From positions 1-28,260 of IMG/VR virus record IMGVR_UViG_3300009184_000155: a stretch of DNA of 28,260 bases; one strand, given 5' to 3'. Positions within the stretch are counted from its first letter, which is position 1. The number at the start of each line of letters is the position of its first letter. Made by a program: the position numbers and the translations under genes. The notes beneath the pieces are model-generated. The model saw only the letters and a list, made by a program, of their open reading frames with translations. It had not been told where the DNA came from and did no database searches. Of the stretch, positions 1 to 7,363 are shown one piece after another. Source of the DNA: a virus.

Positions 1-98
1 ACGAGGTTTGCAGTCTCACTATCGTTCGGGCTATTATCCAATGTACGATGATCGGTATGTGTAAGTTCTTCAAGTGTAAAGTGCTCCGTTAAGTTCAT
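1..98 (-). CDS. M15-type peptidase endolysin, N-terminal part (cut by window edge)
   Basis: An open frame starts at ATG 98-96 and runs off the left edge of the window, giving about 32 residues. It begins MNLTEHFTLEELTHTDHRT and continues LDNSPNDSETANLV. The L-[ST]-E-H-F-T-L-E-E-[LF]-T opening followed by an N-x-P helix is the usual start of the peptidase M15A (zinc DD-/L,D-carboxypeptidase-like) domain found in phage endolysins and cyanophage structural genes. The zinc-binding His/Asp residues would lie beyond the window, so catalysis cannot be checked here. The ATG overlaps the stop of the upstream holin gene by 4 bases (ATGA). Position directly after the holin supports a role in cell-wall degradation at lysis. 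Confidence 0.72.
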   Translation of the reverse strand, partial: MNLTEHFTLEELTHTDHRTLDNSPNDSETANL

Positions 99-493
99 TT
101 CTTACCCTTCATATCCATGATTTTCTCAAGTGTACGACCACCAAAGTAAAAGGACATTATAAGCATACCCCACTGCCCAAGCAACTCAACATAGTTATTG
201 TTTACTTCAATATCCCATGCACTCATCATAGCAAAGGTAGTGTAAGTCATTAGAATAAATACAAGCGTCATGGGTCGTATGTTCTTACTAAGCCAAGAGT
301 CCGACATCATGTCGGCTTGCAGTCGTTTAGTCAGTTCTTGCTGTTCGCTTACATCTGCCTGTAATTGAGCAAGTTCACCGTTCTGAGCTAGTGTTGCTAA
401 ATCTAGCTGTGCCTTAGCCTTGGCTTCTGGGTCGGGGATTAGCTTATCAATTAACTTACCACCAATATTAAGTATTGCGTCAAGTCCTAACAT
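95..493 (-). CDS. Holin, GTA-type 3TM family
   Basis: This 132-residue protein opens with an amphipathic helix, followed by a charged P-D-P-E-A-K-A-K-A-Q-L linker at residues 20-30. A conserved block, SDSWLSKNIRPMT, sits at residues 64-76. Two clear membrane segments follow at about 74-92 and 101-119, and the tail is FGGRTLEKI. This arrangement matches the 3TM holin family first described in gene transfer agents. The expected role is to permeabilise the inner membrane and let the endolysin reach peptidoglycan. The start shares one base with the stop of the upstream gene, and its own stop overlaps the endolysin start (ATGA). Together these make a compact lysis operon. Family assignment is by motif recognition, without a search. 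Confidence 0.82.
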   Translation of the reverse strand: MLGLDAILNIGGKLIDKLIPDPEAKAKAQLDLATLAQNGELAQLQADVSEQQELTKRLQADMMSDSWLSKNIRPMTLVFILMTYTTFAMMSAWDIEVNNNYVELLGQWGMLIMSFYFGGRTLEKIMDMKGKK

Positions 494-762
494 TATTTTT
501 TCCCATATTTTTCACGTTCTTCAAGCAATTGCACTTTGACTTGAAGTTGGTGTATGTCTGTGTAAATTTCATTTCTCAGTTTATGTCTTGCCTCTGCACT
601 TAAAGGCGAGTCAGTCGGCACATTTTCTTTGGTAATTAGTGCTGGCATCTGCCCTTCAATCTTAGTCAGCCGTGTAGAGAAGTCAGACACTTGACCGAGT
701 AGCCAAGCCAAACACGCTACAACAATTGGCAATACCGCTTTTAGAATGTCTTGAATGTTCAT
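493..762 (-). CDS. Small membrane-anchored coiled-coil protein of the lysis region
   Basis: The protein is 89 residues long. One hydrophobic segment lies near the N-terminus, residues about 9-24 (VLPIVVACLAWLLGQV). After it come a heptad-like region FSTRLTKIEGQMPALI, a Pro/Ser turn (NVPTDSPLSAEARHKL) and a charged C-terminal helix ending EEREKYGKK. Similar proteins sit beside holins in many podovirus genomes, but their function is not established. An N-terminal anchor plus helical domain would be compatible with an inner-membrane spanin subunit or a holin regulator. That is inference from topology only. The start overlaps the upstream 48-residue gene by 4 bases (ATGA). Confidence 0.7.
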   Translation of the reverse strand: MNIQDILKAVLPIVVACLAWLLGQVSDFSTRLTKIEGQMPALITKENVPTDSPLSAEARHKLRNEIYTDIHQLQVKVQLLEEREKYGKK

Positions 763-905
763 TTCTTATTCCAAAGTTCAAACAGCGTCTTCACTTTTTC
801 TTCAAGGACTGACACTTTATTATCCATTTTGGCAAGCACAATAACAAGCGTTACGAACCCCACAAGCAGGGGCCAAATCTTTGCTAGTATGTCTACGGTA
901 TCCAT
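759..905 (-). CDS. 48-residue membrane protein with C-terminal coiled coil
   Basis: Translation from ATG 905-903 gives 48 residues starting MDTVDILAKIWPLLVGF. One membrane helix covers about residues 6-27 (ending TLVIVLAKM). It is followed by a short heptad helix, DNKVSVLEEKVKTLFELW. It has the same layout (anchor then coiled coil) as the 89-residue product of the next gene and may be a relative or partner. The start is coupled to the upstream stop (TAATG, one shared base) and the stop overlaps the next start (ATGA), so it fills an otherwise empty slot in a tightly packed operon. No function is assigned. A holin or antiholin role is possible from its location. Confidence 0.68.
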   Translation of the reverse strand: MDTVDILAKIWPLLVGFVTLVIVLAKMDNKVSVLEEKVKTLFELWNKK

Positions 906-1111
906 TATTTGATTACTATAGCTTGTAATAACTCCATAAAAGTGTCTTTACCAAAAAAAGTAAATACCATGATTGCATAGAGCATATACTCGATGCGAGC
1001 CATACGCTTAGAACCTCTTTCAAAAGCCTCCTCTATTCGCTTGTATCGTTGTTCACAAACTTGTTCATGAATGCTAATTCTTTTATCGTTTTCAGCTATT
1101 AAAAATTCCAT
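905..1111 (-). CDS. Small XhlA-like membrane protein, possible lysis accessory
   Basis: The product is 68 residues. The N-terminal two thirds is charged and helical (KRISIHEQVCEQRYKRIEEA and following), ending RMARIEYMLYAIMV. A hydrophobic C-terminus (about residues 43-67) ends with LLQAIVIK. A charged helix followed by a C-terminal membrane segment is the topology of XhlA-like lysis accessory proteins, but sequence similarity is too weak to claim membership. It is the first of four consecutive membrane proteins between the collar fiber and the endolysin. The ATG at 1111-1109 lies one base after the fiber stop codon at 1113-1115. Confidence 0.65.
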   Translation of the reverse strand: MEFLIAENDKRISIHEQVCEQRYKRIEEAFERGSKRMARIEYMLYAIMVFTFFGKDTFMELLQAIVIK

Positions 1112-1112
1112 A

Positions 1113-1868
1113 TTAAGTCTTTTGAATATATGCTAATGCGTAATATGGAGGAAGATTTGCACCTGTACCACTTGTTCCAGCAGTTGTATTAGTTGTAGCT
1201 GTTGCTACAGTAACTCCAGTAACTTGAGTTGATGTATTAATAACAGATACTTCAGGAGCTGCATTTTGTGCTTTAAGATATGCACTAGAACCTCCGCCAC
1301 CTGAAGACCATCCTGAAGCATGAAAGTGTCCAGGATCTGTAACAGTTGATGTTGATGTAGCTGTATGAGTGTGGCTAACAACAATTGCATCAGCAGAACC
1401 ACCTGTTTGACCTACTGTATAAGTATTTCCAGCACCTAAAATAAAAGAATTTCTAAGATCAGGAGTACCGTTATTACCATCACAAAGTAAAAATCCAGTA
1501 GGAATAGAACCAGTTGAACCTGACCAAATTAAAATACAACCAGTAGGAACGCTAGGAGTAGCAGTTGGTATTTGCGTTAAAATGCCTGCAATATTATCGT
1601 AAGTTTGGACAGTAACATTAGATGCTGTTTGTAAAACAAATTTATAAGAAAACCCTGCTTGTAACCATAATTCTTGTGGAAGTTTTCCATCAGTACCTAA
1701 AACAACAGGATTTGTATTAGCAATTGTTCCATTAACTGTTGTATAAGTAGTTAAAGGTGTTGAACTGCCTGCTTGATAAGTATATACCAAACCACCGGCT
1801 AATATAGCTCCTGTACTATCAAAATTGGTTATCCCATTAAATAATGGTGATAGATTTACGCTTGCCAT
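1113..1868 (-). CDS. Tail fiber protein with tail-collar domain
   Basis: This is a 251-residue protein. Its N-terminal part (about residues 1-95) has the VNLSPLFNG ... AILAGGLVYTYQAG ... NTNPVVL pattern common to head-binding or attachment regions of podovirus tailspikes. Residues about 108-157 form a phage tail-collar domain: PTGCILIWSGSTGSIPTGFL, then LCDG and TPDLRNSFILGAG. After this come two H-x-H motifs (H166-T-H168 and H181-F-H183), Gly/Ser-rich sequence, a Thr-rich strand region and the typical terminus LPPYYALAYIQKT. The expected role is a receptor-contacting fiber or fiber tip on the virion. It lies between the ejection-protein block and the lysis genes. Confidence 0.8.
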   Translation of the reverse strand: MASVNLSPLFNGITNFDSTGAILAGGLVYTYQAGSSTPLTTYTTVNGTIANTNPVVLGTDGKLPQELWLQAGFSYKFVLQTASNVTVQTYDNIAGILTQIPTATPSVPTGCILIWSGSTGSIPTGFLLCDGNNGTPDLRNSFILGAGNTYTVGQTGGSADAIVVSHTHTATSTSTVTDPGHFHASGWSSGGGGSSAYLKAQNAAPEVSVINTSTQVTGVTVATATTNTTAGTSGTGANLPPYYALAYIQKT

Positions 1869-1869
1869 A

Positions 1870-4491
1870 TTATTTTCCTATATCAGACAGTTTAATATTC
1901 TTTTTCAATTGTTCTTGTAATTTAGCAGCTTCTTTTTCTTCTGCCCTAGTAGTTAATTTTCTTTCACCAAACTCACCAGCTTTTCTACCACCCATACTAA
2001 CTAAAGGATTTCCAGTCATTGCTCCTAATGCTTCTAATGATGCAGGCAATCTACTAGCTATTGCTCCTACTCGTCTACCTTGCAAGCCAGCACCTTCATA
2101 CTCGTGTTTAGGTTGTAAAAAGTGACCACCATAATTTAATGTATGAAATGCTTTTTGTTCTTCAGGAGAAAACCCATGTTTAATCTTTTCAGCCCTAGCA
2201 TTTAATACAGTACTTACAGCGTTTTTATTCCATTCACCAGCATTTTTAGCACCAGATTGATATATTTCTCTAGCTAAACCACCAAGCATTTCTGCTTTAG
2301 CAACTCTAGCATAATCTTGTATTTCTTTAGGTACTTGCACTTCAAACTTTTTAGTTTTAACTAAACCATTTTCCAATAAAGATAATGTATCAAAAACGTG
2401 TTTCCATTGATCAACAGGCATTTGATTTAATTTAGTAATCATTTTTTCAAATGGAACACCTTTTTGTATACCATTAGGGTCTAATTGACCAAACAATTCT
2501 TTCATGCCTTTTGATTCAAATAAAGTCTTTTCTGCTTCGTGTAATCTATCACCTTTTTTATATAATTCTTGACCACCGGCAGATGCTATATCTTGATCAA
2601 TTGCACGATTTATACGACCAATAATTGATGCGTTTTCAGGTGACCAACCAGAATTTAATGATTTTTTAACTGCATCATAAGCACTAATACTGCCTGCTGG
2701 ATGTGTAACTCCAAATTCATCTTTAAATCCTACTTCTTTAGCTAATCTAATTAATTCTTCAGCACTTGCAGCAACTCCTTCATTTTTCTTTAATCCTAAT
2801 CCAGCTTTAAATTGTGGGTCAGATAATAAATCATTTACATGAGTTGTTGTTATAGGCTTATCACCTACCATGTTTTTAGCTTCTTGGAATGTTTCTTGTT
2901 TTTGTTTTTTAAAATAACCTAACAAGCCTTCTTCACTAGCCATTGCATCATAGATTACTTGACCACGTTCATAGTCGCTTATTAAATTTTTATTTGCACC
3001 TGTATTTTGTATTCTATTTTCTGCATAGTTATACAAAGCATTTTGTTCATTAGCAATTTGATCTTTTAATAACTGACCTTTTAAAGTAGGATTAGGATTT
3101 TTTGCTTCTGCAAATTCATTGCGTAAAGTATTTTCATTTCTAGTTTTAACACCTTCACGCAAACCTAACTGACCATTACCTATTTCATTTACAATTTGTG
3201 CTATTTTTGTTTGTTCTGTAATAGGAACATCTTTAGCAATTCTAGATAATTTAACTTGTGAAAACTCACCTTTTGATTGTATATCTTCACCAGTAAACCC
3301 TCTATATGGATTAATTTCTGATTTAGCAGCTCCAACTCCAACCATCTGAGGTTGATAATTAACACCTTCTAAAGTTACAGTACCAGTTGTATCTTTTGGC
3401 TTTTTCATTTCGCCAATAGCCTCTTGCAAAGAAGTTGCCACATTTCCTACGGCTTCTAAAGGTTTCTTAATTATTTTAGTGGGTTCTTGTCCAGCTTTAA
3501 TCAATGCCATGTCTGTAAAAAACTGAACATCGTTCTTATTCATGTCAAGATTCTTGGCAATCCATTCATCACCTTTTTCTTTATTTTCCCCAATAAATTC
3601 CATAATCTTGCCAAGTGCTTGATTTTGATAAACAGGGTCATTAGTAATGCCAAATGCCTTGCCTAATGGCTTATCTACATAACTAACTAACTTATCTGAA
3701 ATCTCAGCAGCTTGTTCTGCACCTAAGAATCTTGTGCCAGCTTGAGTAATTTTCTTAGTAAAAAATGGCAATACACTACCAACAGTATTATCAAATAATG
3801 CTGCTAAATCTTTTGCTACAAATGCTGGATTAGTTAAATCTTTACCTGTTTGTTCTAAAGCTGGCCTTGCTTGACTAGGTACAGCATTTTGAGCTTGTCT
3901 TGTTAATGTTGGGTAACCTATAAACGCACCAGTTTGATCAGTTGTAGGTTGTGTTGTTGGTTGATTTACCGGCTGACTAACTTGTTGTGTAGTATTTACA
4001 ACTGGTTTTTTAGGTAAAGGAGTACCCATTATTAATGCACTTACTTCATCTTTAGGAGCATCTAAAACATTTAAAAATTTATCTTGATGTTGTTTGGCAG
4101 TTTCATTTTTAATAATAGCTCTTGTTACTGCTTGTATAGCATCAGGTGAATTAGGAATACTTCCATCAGGATTTAATTTAAGCCCAACAGAAAACAATTC
4201 TTTTCTGATATTTTCAGCATACTTACCATTTTGTGGGTTTTGAGTTGCATCACCTGTAACCCAATTACCTGCTAATCGTTCAGGAGTATTAAAACCTTTT
4301 GTAGTAATTTTTTGTTGGATAGCATTCATAGTCTCATTAACACCTTCTTCAGGAGTTTCATAAGCCTTCCAAGTCTTACCATCATAACCATAACCACTTG
4401 GGTTATTTAAATCAGCAGCATATCTAATATTAGATTTTGCTGATTTTGGTTGAGGTGTTCCTAGTATTAAAGAACTAATTTCATCGGTCAT
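1870..4491 (-). CDS. Large ejection/internal virion protein with peptidoglycan-hydrolase-like N-terminus
   Basis: The 873-residue product is the largest in the window. Residues about 20-140 resemble small lysozyme/transglycosylase-like domains of phage structural proteins. Visible elements are a W-K-A-Y-E-T-P-E-E-G-V block, a GFNTPERLAGNW block, a Y-A-E-N-I-R-K segment and a terminal AIIKNETA helix. A Q/T/P-rich linker follows at about 165-190 (repeated QPVNQPTTQPTT). The remaining 680 residues are Lys/Glu/Gln-rich helical sequence without an obvious domain. In short-tailed phages the last and longest ejection protein often carries cell-wall-cleaving activity used during DNA entry (T7 gp16 is the model). 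The start overlaps the upstream gene by 4 bases. The catalytic Glu has not been pinned down. Confidence 0.68.
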   Translation of the reverse strand: MTDEISSLILGTPQPKSAKSNIRYAADLNNPSGYGYDGKTWKAYETPEEGVNETMNAIQQKITTKGFNTPERLAGNWVTGDATQNPQNGKYAENIRKELFSVGLKLNPDGSIPNSPDAIQAVTRAIIKNETAKQHQDKFLNVLDAPKDEVSALIMGTPLPKKPVVNTTQQVSQPVNQPTTQPTTDQTGAFIGYPTLTRQAQNAVPSQARPALEQTGKDLTNPAFVAKDLAALFDNTVGSVLPFFTKKITQAGTRFLGAEQAAEISDKLVSYVDKPLGKAFGITNDPVYQNQALGKIMEFIGENKEKGDEWIAKNLDMNKNDVQFFTDMALIKAGQEPTKIIKKPLEAVGNVATSLQEAIGEMKKPKDTTGTVTLEGVNYQPQMVGVGAAKSEINPYRGFTGEDIQSKGEFSQVKLSRIAKDVPITEQTKIAQIVNEIGNGQLGLREGVKTRNENTLRNEFAEAKNPNPTLKGQLLKDQIANEQNALYNYAENRIQNTGANKNLISDYERGQVIYDAMASEEGLLGYFKKQKQETFQEAKNMVGDKPITTTHVNDLLSDPQFKAGLGLKKNEGVAASAEELIRLAKEVGFKDEFGVTHPAGSISAYDAVKKSLNSGWSPENASIIGRINRAIDQDIASAGGQELYKKGDRLHEAEKTLFESKGMKELFGQLDPNGIQKGVPFEKMITKLNQMPVDQWKHVFDTLSLLENGLVKTKKFEVQVPKEIQDYARVAKAEMLGGLAREIYQSGAKNAGEWNKNAVSTVLNARAEKIKHGFSPEEQKAFHTLNYGGHFLQPKHEYEGAGLQGRRVGAIASRLPASLEALGAMTGNPLVSMGGRKAGEFGERKLTTRAEEKEAAKLQEQLKKNIKLSDIGK

Positions 4492-5906
4492 TCTAATGTA
4501 CCTGTAGATTCAAGTTTTCTAAGATTCTGATACTTTTCGTTAAATGTTTTCCTAATTTGTTTTTGCTCTTTATCAGATAAACTAGGTGTTATCCCTAATA
4601 GTTTATCAACTCTCATTTTCTTTTCAATAGGACTTAAATTAGGGTCTTGACCAACTGTAATTGTTTCAAATATTTTAGAATCAGCATTTTTAGCCCATTC
4701 TTGTTGAAACTTTTTCATGTTGTTATCACCATAACGATTAGCAAAATTCTGTGCTCCTGTAGCTTGCATATCTATATTTGTCATATCAGCTTTTGCACGA
4801 AAAGCAATACTCTTTAATACTTCAGGTGGATAAGTTTCATCACCATTAGCCATTTTAGCTAATTGTTGCCCGGCAACAGTATCTAAAGAACCACCTTGTG
4901 ATCGAATATTTGCCATTTGTACATTAGCTAAATCTTTGCTTAATTGTTTATATGTTGGGTCACCTAACCAAGTAGATACATTTCTAGTTATTCCACCCAA
5001 TACACCGGATGTAGGTTTCCATGACTTTTCTAATTCATCAGCAGTTTTAATTACTTCATCAATATTTCTACGATCAGTTGTTAATTGACTTTGCCTGTTT
5101 ACTATGCCTGTTCTAAATGCTGAACCAGCTTCTTTATCTATTGCCTCAGATGGTCCTGGTGCATAAGGTGTTCCAGCCTGTCTTGGTGGATATAATAATG
5201 GTATTGGTTGGCTATAAATAGGTAAATTTTTATTTACAATATTTTGTGCAACATTTTGATCAGGTACTAATGGTTGAACATTAGGTGCAACAGGTGCATT
5301 AGGATTAACAGGTGGTGCATTTGGATTTTGCCCTGCAGCATATGCTTGATATGGTTGAGTAGGTTGCAATGTTGCATATTGTGAAGCAGCTCCACCAGCT
5401 TGTTGTACACCATTTTTAATATTTTGATATAACGCTTTTGGGTCAGTCTTAGCTAATTCCATCATTTTTTCAGCTTCTGGGTTTTCTACATTAACACCTA
5501 AATTTTTTAAAAAATCTTTTGCCGAACTTAATTTTTTTACAATTTCAGCACTATTGCCATTAATAAAATCAGGGTCAGATAAATAACCACCTAATACACT
5601 TTTAGACATATTTTGAAAATGCAAATTAGCATCTACACCAGCTCTTTTTGCTTCAGTTTGTACTCTTTCAGATTCTGCCAATTTACCAGCAATAGTTGAA
5701 CCTAATGTTTGTTCACCAATATTTGCTGCAATTTGAGCAGATTTAGACCTAGCTTCTTCACCAGCAATCATTGCTGGATACAATTCTTTTAATTTAGATA
5801 ACTCATATTGGGACTTCTGAATACCCAACATTTCAGATAAAGACATACCCTTTGGTGCTTGTAAATTGCCAAATATACTTGTATCAGCTCTTTGAACTTC
5901 TGCCAT
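4488..5906 (-). CDS. Ejection/internal virion protein (P22 gp20- or T7 gp15-like position)
   Basis: The protein has 472 residues and no signal peptide or membrane segment. Residues 1-165 are helical and rich in Ala/Lys/Glu. A Pro/Asn/Gln low-complexity hinge at about 175-250 contains PNAPPVNPNAPVAPNVQP. A second helical half follows, with RQSQLTTDRRNIDEVIKTAD and a lysine-rich C-terminus. Two helical blocks joined by a disordered hinge suit a protein that must unfold through the portal during ejection. It has clear upstream and downstream partners in the ejection block and is coupled to the following large gene (ATGA overlap). I do not recognise a named family. The assignment rests on position and composition. 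Confidence 0.6.
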   Translation of the reverse strand: MAEVQRADTSIFGNLQAPKGMSLSEMLGIQKSQYELSKLKELYPAMIAGEEARSKSAQIAANIGEQTLGSTIAGKLAESERVQTEAKRAGVDANLHFQNMSKSVLGGYLSDPDFINGNSAEIVKKLSSAKDFLKNLGVNVENPEAEKMMELAKTDPKALYQNIKNGVQQAGGAASQYATLQPTQPYQAYAAGQNPNAPPVNPNAPVAPNVQPLVPDQNVAQNIVNKNLPIYSQPIPLLYPPRQAGTPYAPGPSEAIDKEAGSAFRTGIVNRQSQLTTDRRNIDEVIKTADELEKSWKPTSGVLGGITRNVSTWLGDPTYKQLSKDLANVQMANIRSQGGSLDTVAGQQLAKMANGDETYPPEVLKSIAFRAKADMTNIDMQATGAQNFANRYGDNNMKKFQQEWAKNADSKIFETITVGQDPNLSPIEKKMRVDKLLGITPSLSDKEQKQIRKTFNEKYQNLRKLESTGTLE

Positions 5907-5936
5907 GATTTTTCCTAAATAAAATAATTTAAACCA

Positions 5937-6767
5937 CTAGGCTTGTACATAACCACCATATGCTTGAGTAGTACCACCTCCACCACCACCTAACATATTT
6001 GGATTTTGTTGAACTTGTCCTTGACCTAAACTTGATAAAAAAGCTAAATTTCCAACATTAGTTGCAGCTCCACCATAAGCATTTGCAGCACCTATTTGTC
6101 CAGCAGCCAATGAATTACCTATACCTGTTGATAAGTTTGCAATATTAGTTCCTGTACCAAGCATAGCATTAGCAGCTCCAGTAGTACCTCGCATACCTAT
6201 ATCAGTTATACCTGATAAACGATTATAAAGATTTGTTTGATTTGCATTGTAATTATTAAATGCGTTTTGATAAGCATTAGACGCAAAATTTTGCGTATAG
6301 TCTTGTAATCCCCTTAAAGCATTACCACTTACCATACCACCTGTTGCATTAGCTGCTGCATTTGTTGCACCTTGCCCTTGTTGTAATTGAAAAGCATAAT
6401 TTGGTGCTAATTGAGCATTTAAATCACGATTACTAAACTGACTGGTTAAATACGGCATATTTGTATTTAATTGATTTAAACCAGTTTGCCCTATATCTTG
6501 ATAAGGCTGATACATTCCAGCAGCTCTTTGACCAGTTTCTAATATTTGGTTTTGAGCTCTAGCTTGTGCATCTGCTTGAGTTTGTGCAGCACCTCTTGCT
6601 CCACTTGCACTTATTGATGAGCCAATTAGACTACTACCAACGACAACTGCAGCCGTCACAGGGTCATTTCGTTCACCATAAGCAACACCACCAAATGGGT
6701 CACCTATAGGTTCATGTAACCCCATTGATCTAGTTTGTGACCTACTTGCATAGACTTTATTAAACAT
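5937..6767 (-). CDS. DNA transfer/ejection protein (P22 gp7-like class)
   Basis: This is a 276-residue Ala/Gly/Asn/Gln-rich protein. A hydrophobic stretch (VTAAVVVGSSLIGSSISASG) lies at about residues 37-56. It is followed by AQTQADAQARAQNQILETGQ and MYQPYQDIGQTGLNQL, then PNYAFQLQQGQGATNAAANA and LYNRLSGITDIGMRGTTGAA. This order is the hallmark of the family usually annotated in prophages as DNA transfer protein, thought to be packaged in the head and ejected into the host. A GGGGGG run near residue 263 precedes the C-terminus. The start ATG overlaps the upstream stop by 8 bases (ATGTTTAA), fixing the start. Confidence 0.75.
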   Translation of the reverse strand: MFNKVYASRSQTRSMGLHEPIGDPFGGVAYGERNDPVTAAVVVGSSLIGSSISASGARGAAQTQADAQARAQNQILETGQRAAGMYQPYQDIGQTGLNQLNTNMPYLTSQFSNRDLNAQLAPNYAFQLQQGQGATNAAANATGGMVSGNALRGLQDYTQNFASNAYQNAFNNYNANQTNLYNRLSGITDIGMRGTTGAANAMLGTGTNIANLSTGIGNSLAAGQIGAANAYGGAATNVGNLAFLSSLGQGQVQQNPNMLGGGGGGTTQAYGGYVQA

Positions 6768-7128
6768 ATTTGCACCTGTCGCATTTTAAATTAATTTTAC
6801 CTTGTTCTTGACCAATTTCATAGAACCCTAAACGCTTGCAAAAATTTAATCCATTTTGATTATCTTGCATAACTGTAGTAATTGCCGAGCCATATTGATC
6901 TAAAACTTTTTTAAGAGTTTTGCGTAAATGATAACGAATAGAAGCTGTTGGTTGTTTTTTATAACCTATATGAACTTCATTTTCTTTTTGTATAACGCAT
7001 CCAATCATTTCATTTTCTTCAAATAAAGGAATAGTATTCCAATCTTTTAAATTCTCAGCAAAAACTGCATAATCTATTTTTATGCGATTTTCTACAGACT
7101 GATAAAGAACTTTTAATGGTTCAGACAT
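6760..7128 (-). CDS. T7 gp13-like internal virion protein with GNAT-like fold
   Basis: I take the start at ATG 7128-7126 (MSEPLKVLYQSVENR), overlapping the upstream stop by 8 bases. An in-frame start at 7170 would bury 42 bases more in the previous gene. The product is 122 residues. NEMIGCVIQKENEVHIGYKK looks like the paired central strands of an N-acetyltransferase fold. RYHLRKTLKKVLDQYG resembles the following helix. NGLNFCKRLGFYEIG matches the C-terminal GNAT signature (N-x-x-x-x-F-x-x-x-G-F). T7 gp13 (138 residues) shows the same order, including a charged R/K helix and an N-x-x-x-x-F-L-K-x-x-G-A-x-F block. Position before the ejection proteins agrees. Acetyl-CoA binding is uncertain because no clear Q/R-x-x-G-x-G/A loop is visible. 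Confidence 0.62.
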   Translation of the reverse strand: MSEPLKVLYQSVENRIKIDYAVFAENLKDWNTIPLFEENEMIGCVIQKENEVHIGYKKQPTASIRYHLRKTLKKVLDQYGSAITTVMQDNQNGLNFCKRLGFYEIGQEQGKINLKCDRCKYV

Positions 7129-7363
7129 TGTAATAAGGCACTTTATAAGACCTTCCATTAACAGTAACATTAATAAAACCTTCAGGATTTGTAGGTAATG
7201 TTCCAGTACCCTTAGTTGCTGTTGTTGCTGAACTAAAATTCAATAAATTTAAAAACCATTGTTGCCATGCCCTAGTAGGCATTTTATTGCCTTCATCTAA
7301 TAATGGTGTTTGTGGATAAGGATTATTTACTCCTGTTCCCCAAAGATTGCTATTTTGAGACAT
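7121..7363 (-). CDS. Small virion-associated protein (80 aa)
   Basis: The product is 80 residues with no membrane segment. The N-terminus is polar and Asn/Pro-rich (NLWGTGVNNPYPQTPLLDEG), then comes PTRAWQQWFLNLLNF. The C-terminus is a beta-like stretch ending GFINVTVNGRSYKVPYYNV. This short protein with a tryptophan-rich W-Q-Q-W-F-L-N-L-L motif and a closing Y-K-V-P-Y-Y is often found next to gp10-like genes in podoviruses. Its function is unknown. It shares one base with the stop of the gp10-like gene and overlaps the following gene by 8 bases, so it belongs to the same translational unit. A head-tail connector accessory or fiber adaptor role is possible. Confidence 0.66.
   Translation of the reverse strand: MSQNSNLWGTGVNNPYPQTPLLDEGNKMPTRAWQQWFLNLLNFSSATTATKGTGTLPTNPEGFINVTVNGRSYKVPYYNV

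Noticed and set aside
1205-1402. 65-aa Leu/Gln-rich minus-strand frame inside the collar fiber gene
   Set aside because: It is an alternative frame of Ser/Thr/Gly codons and has no start signal.
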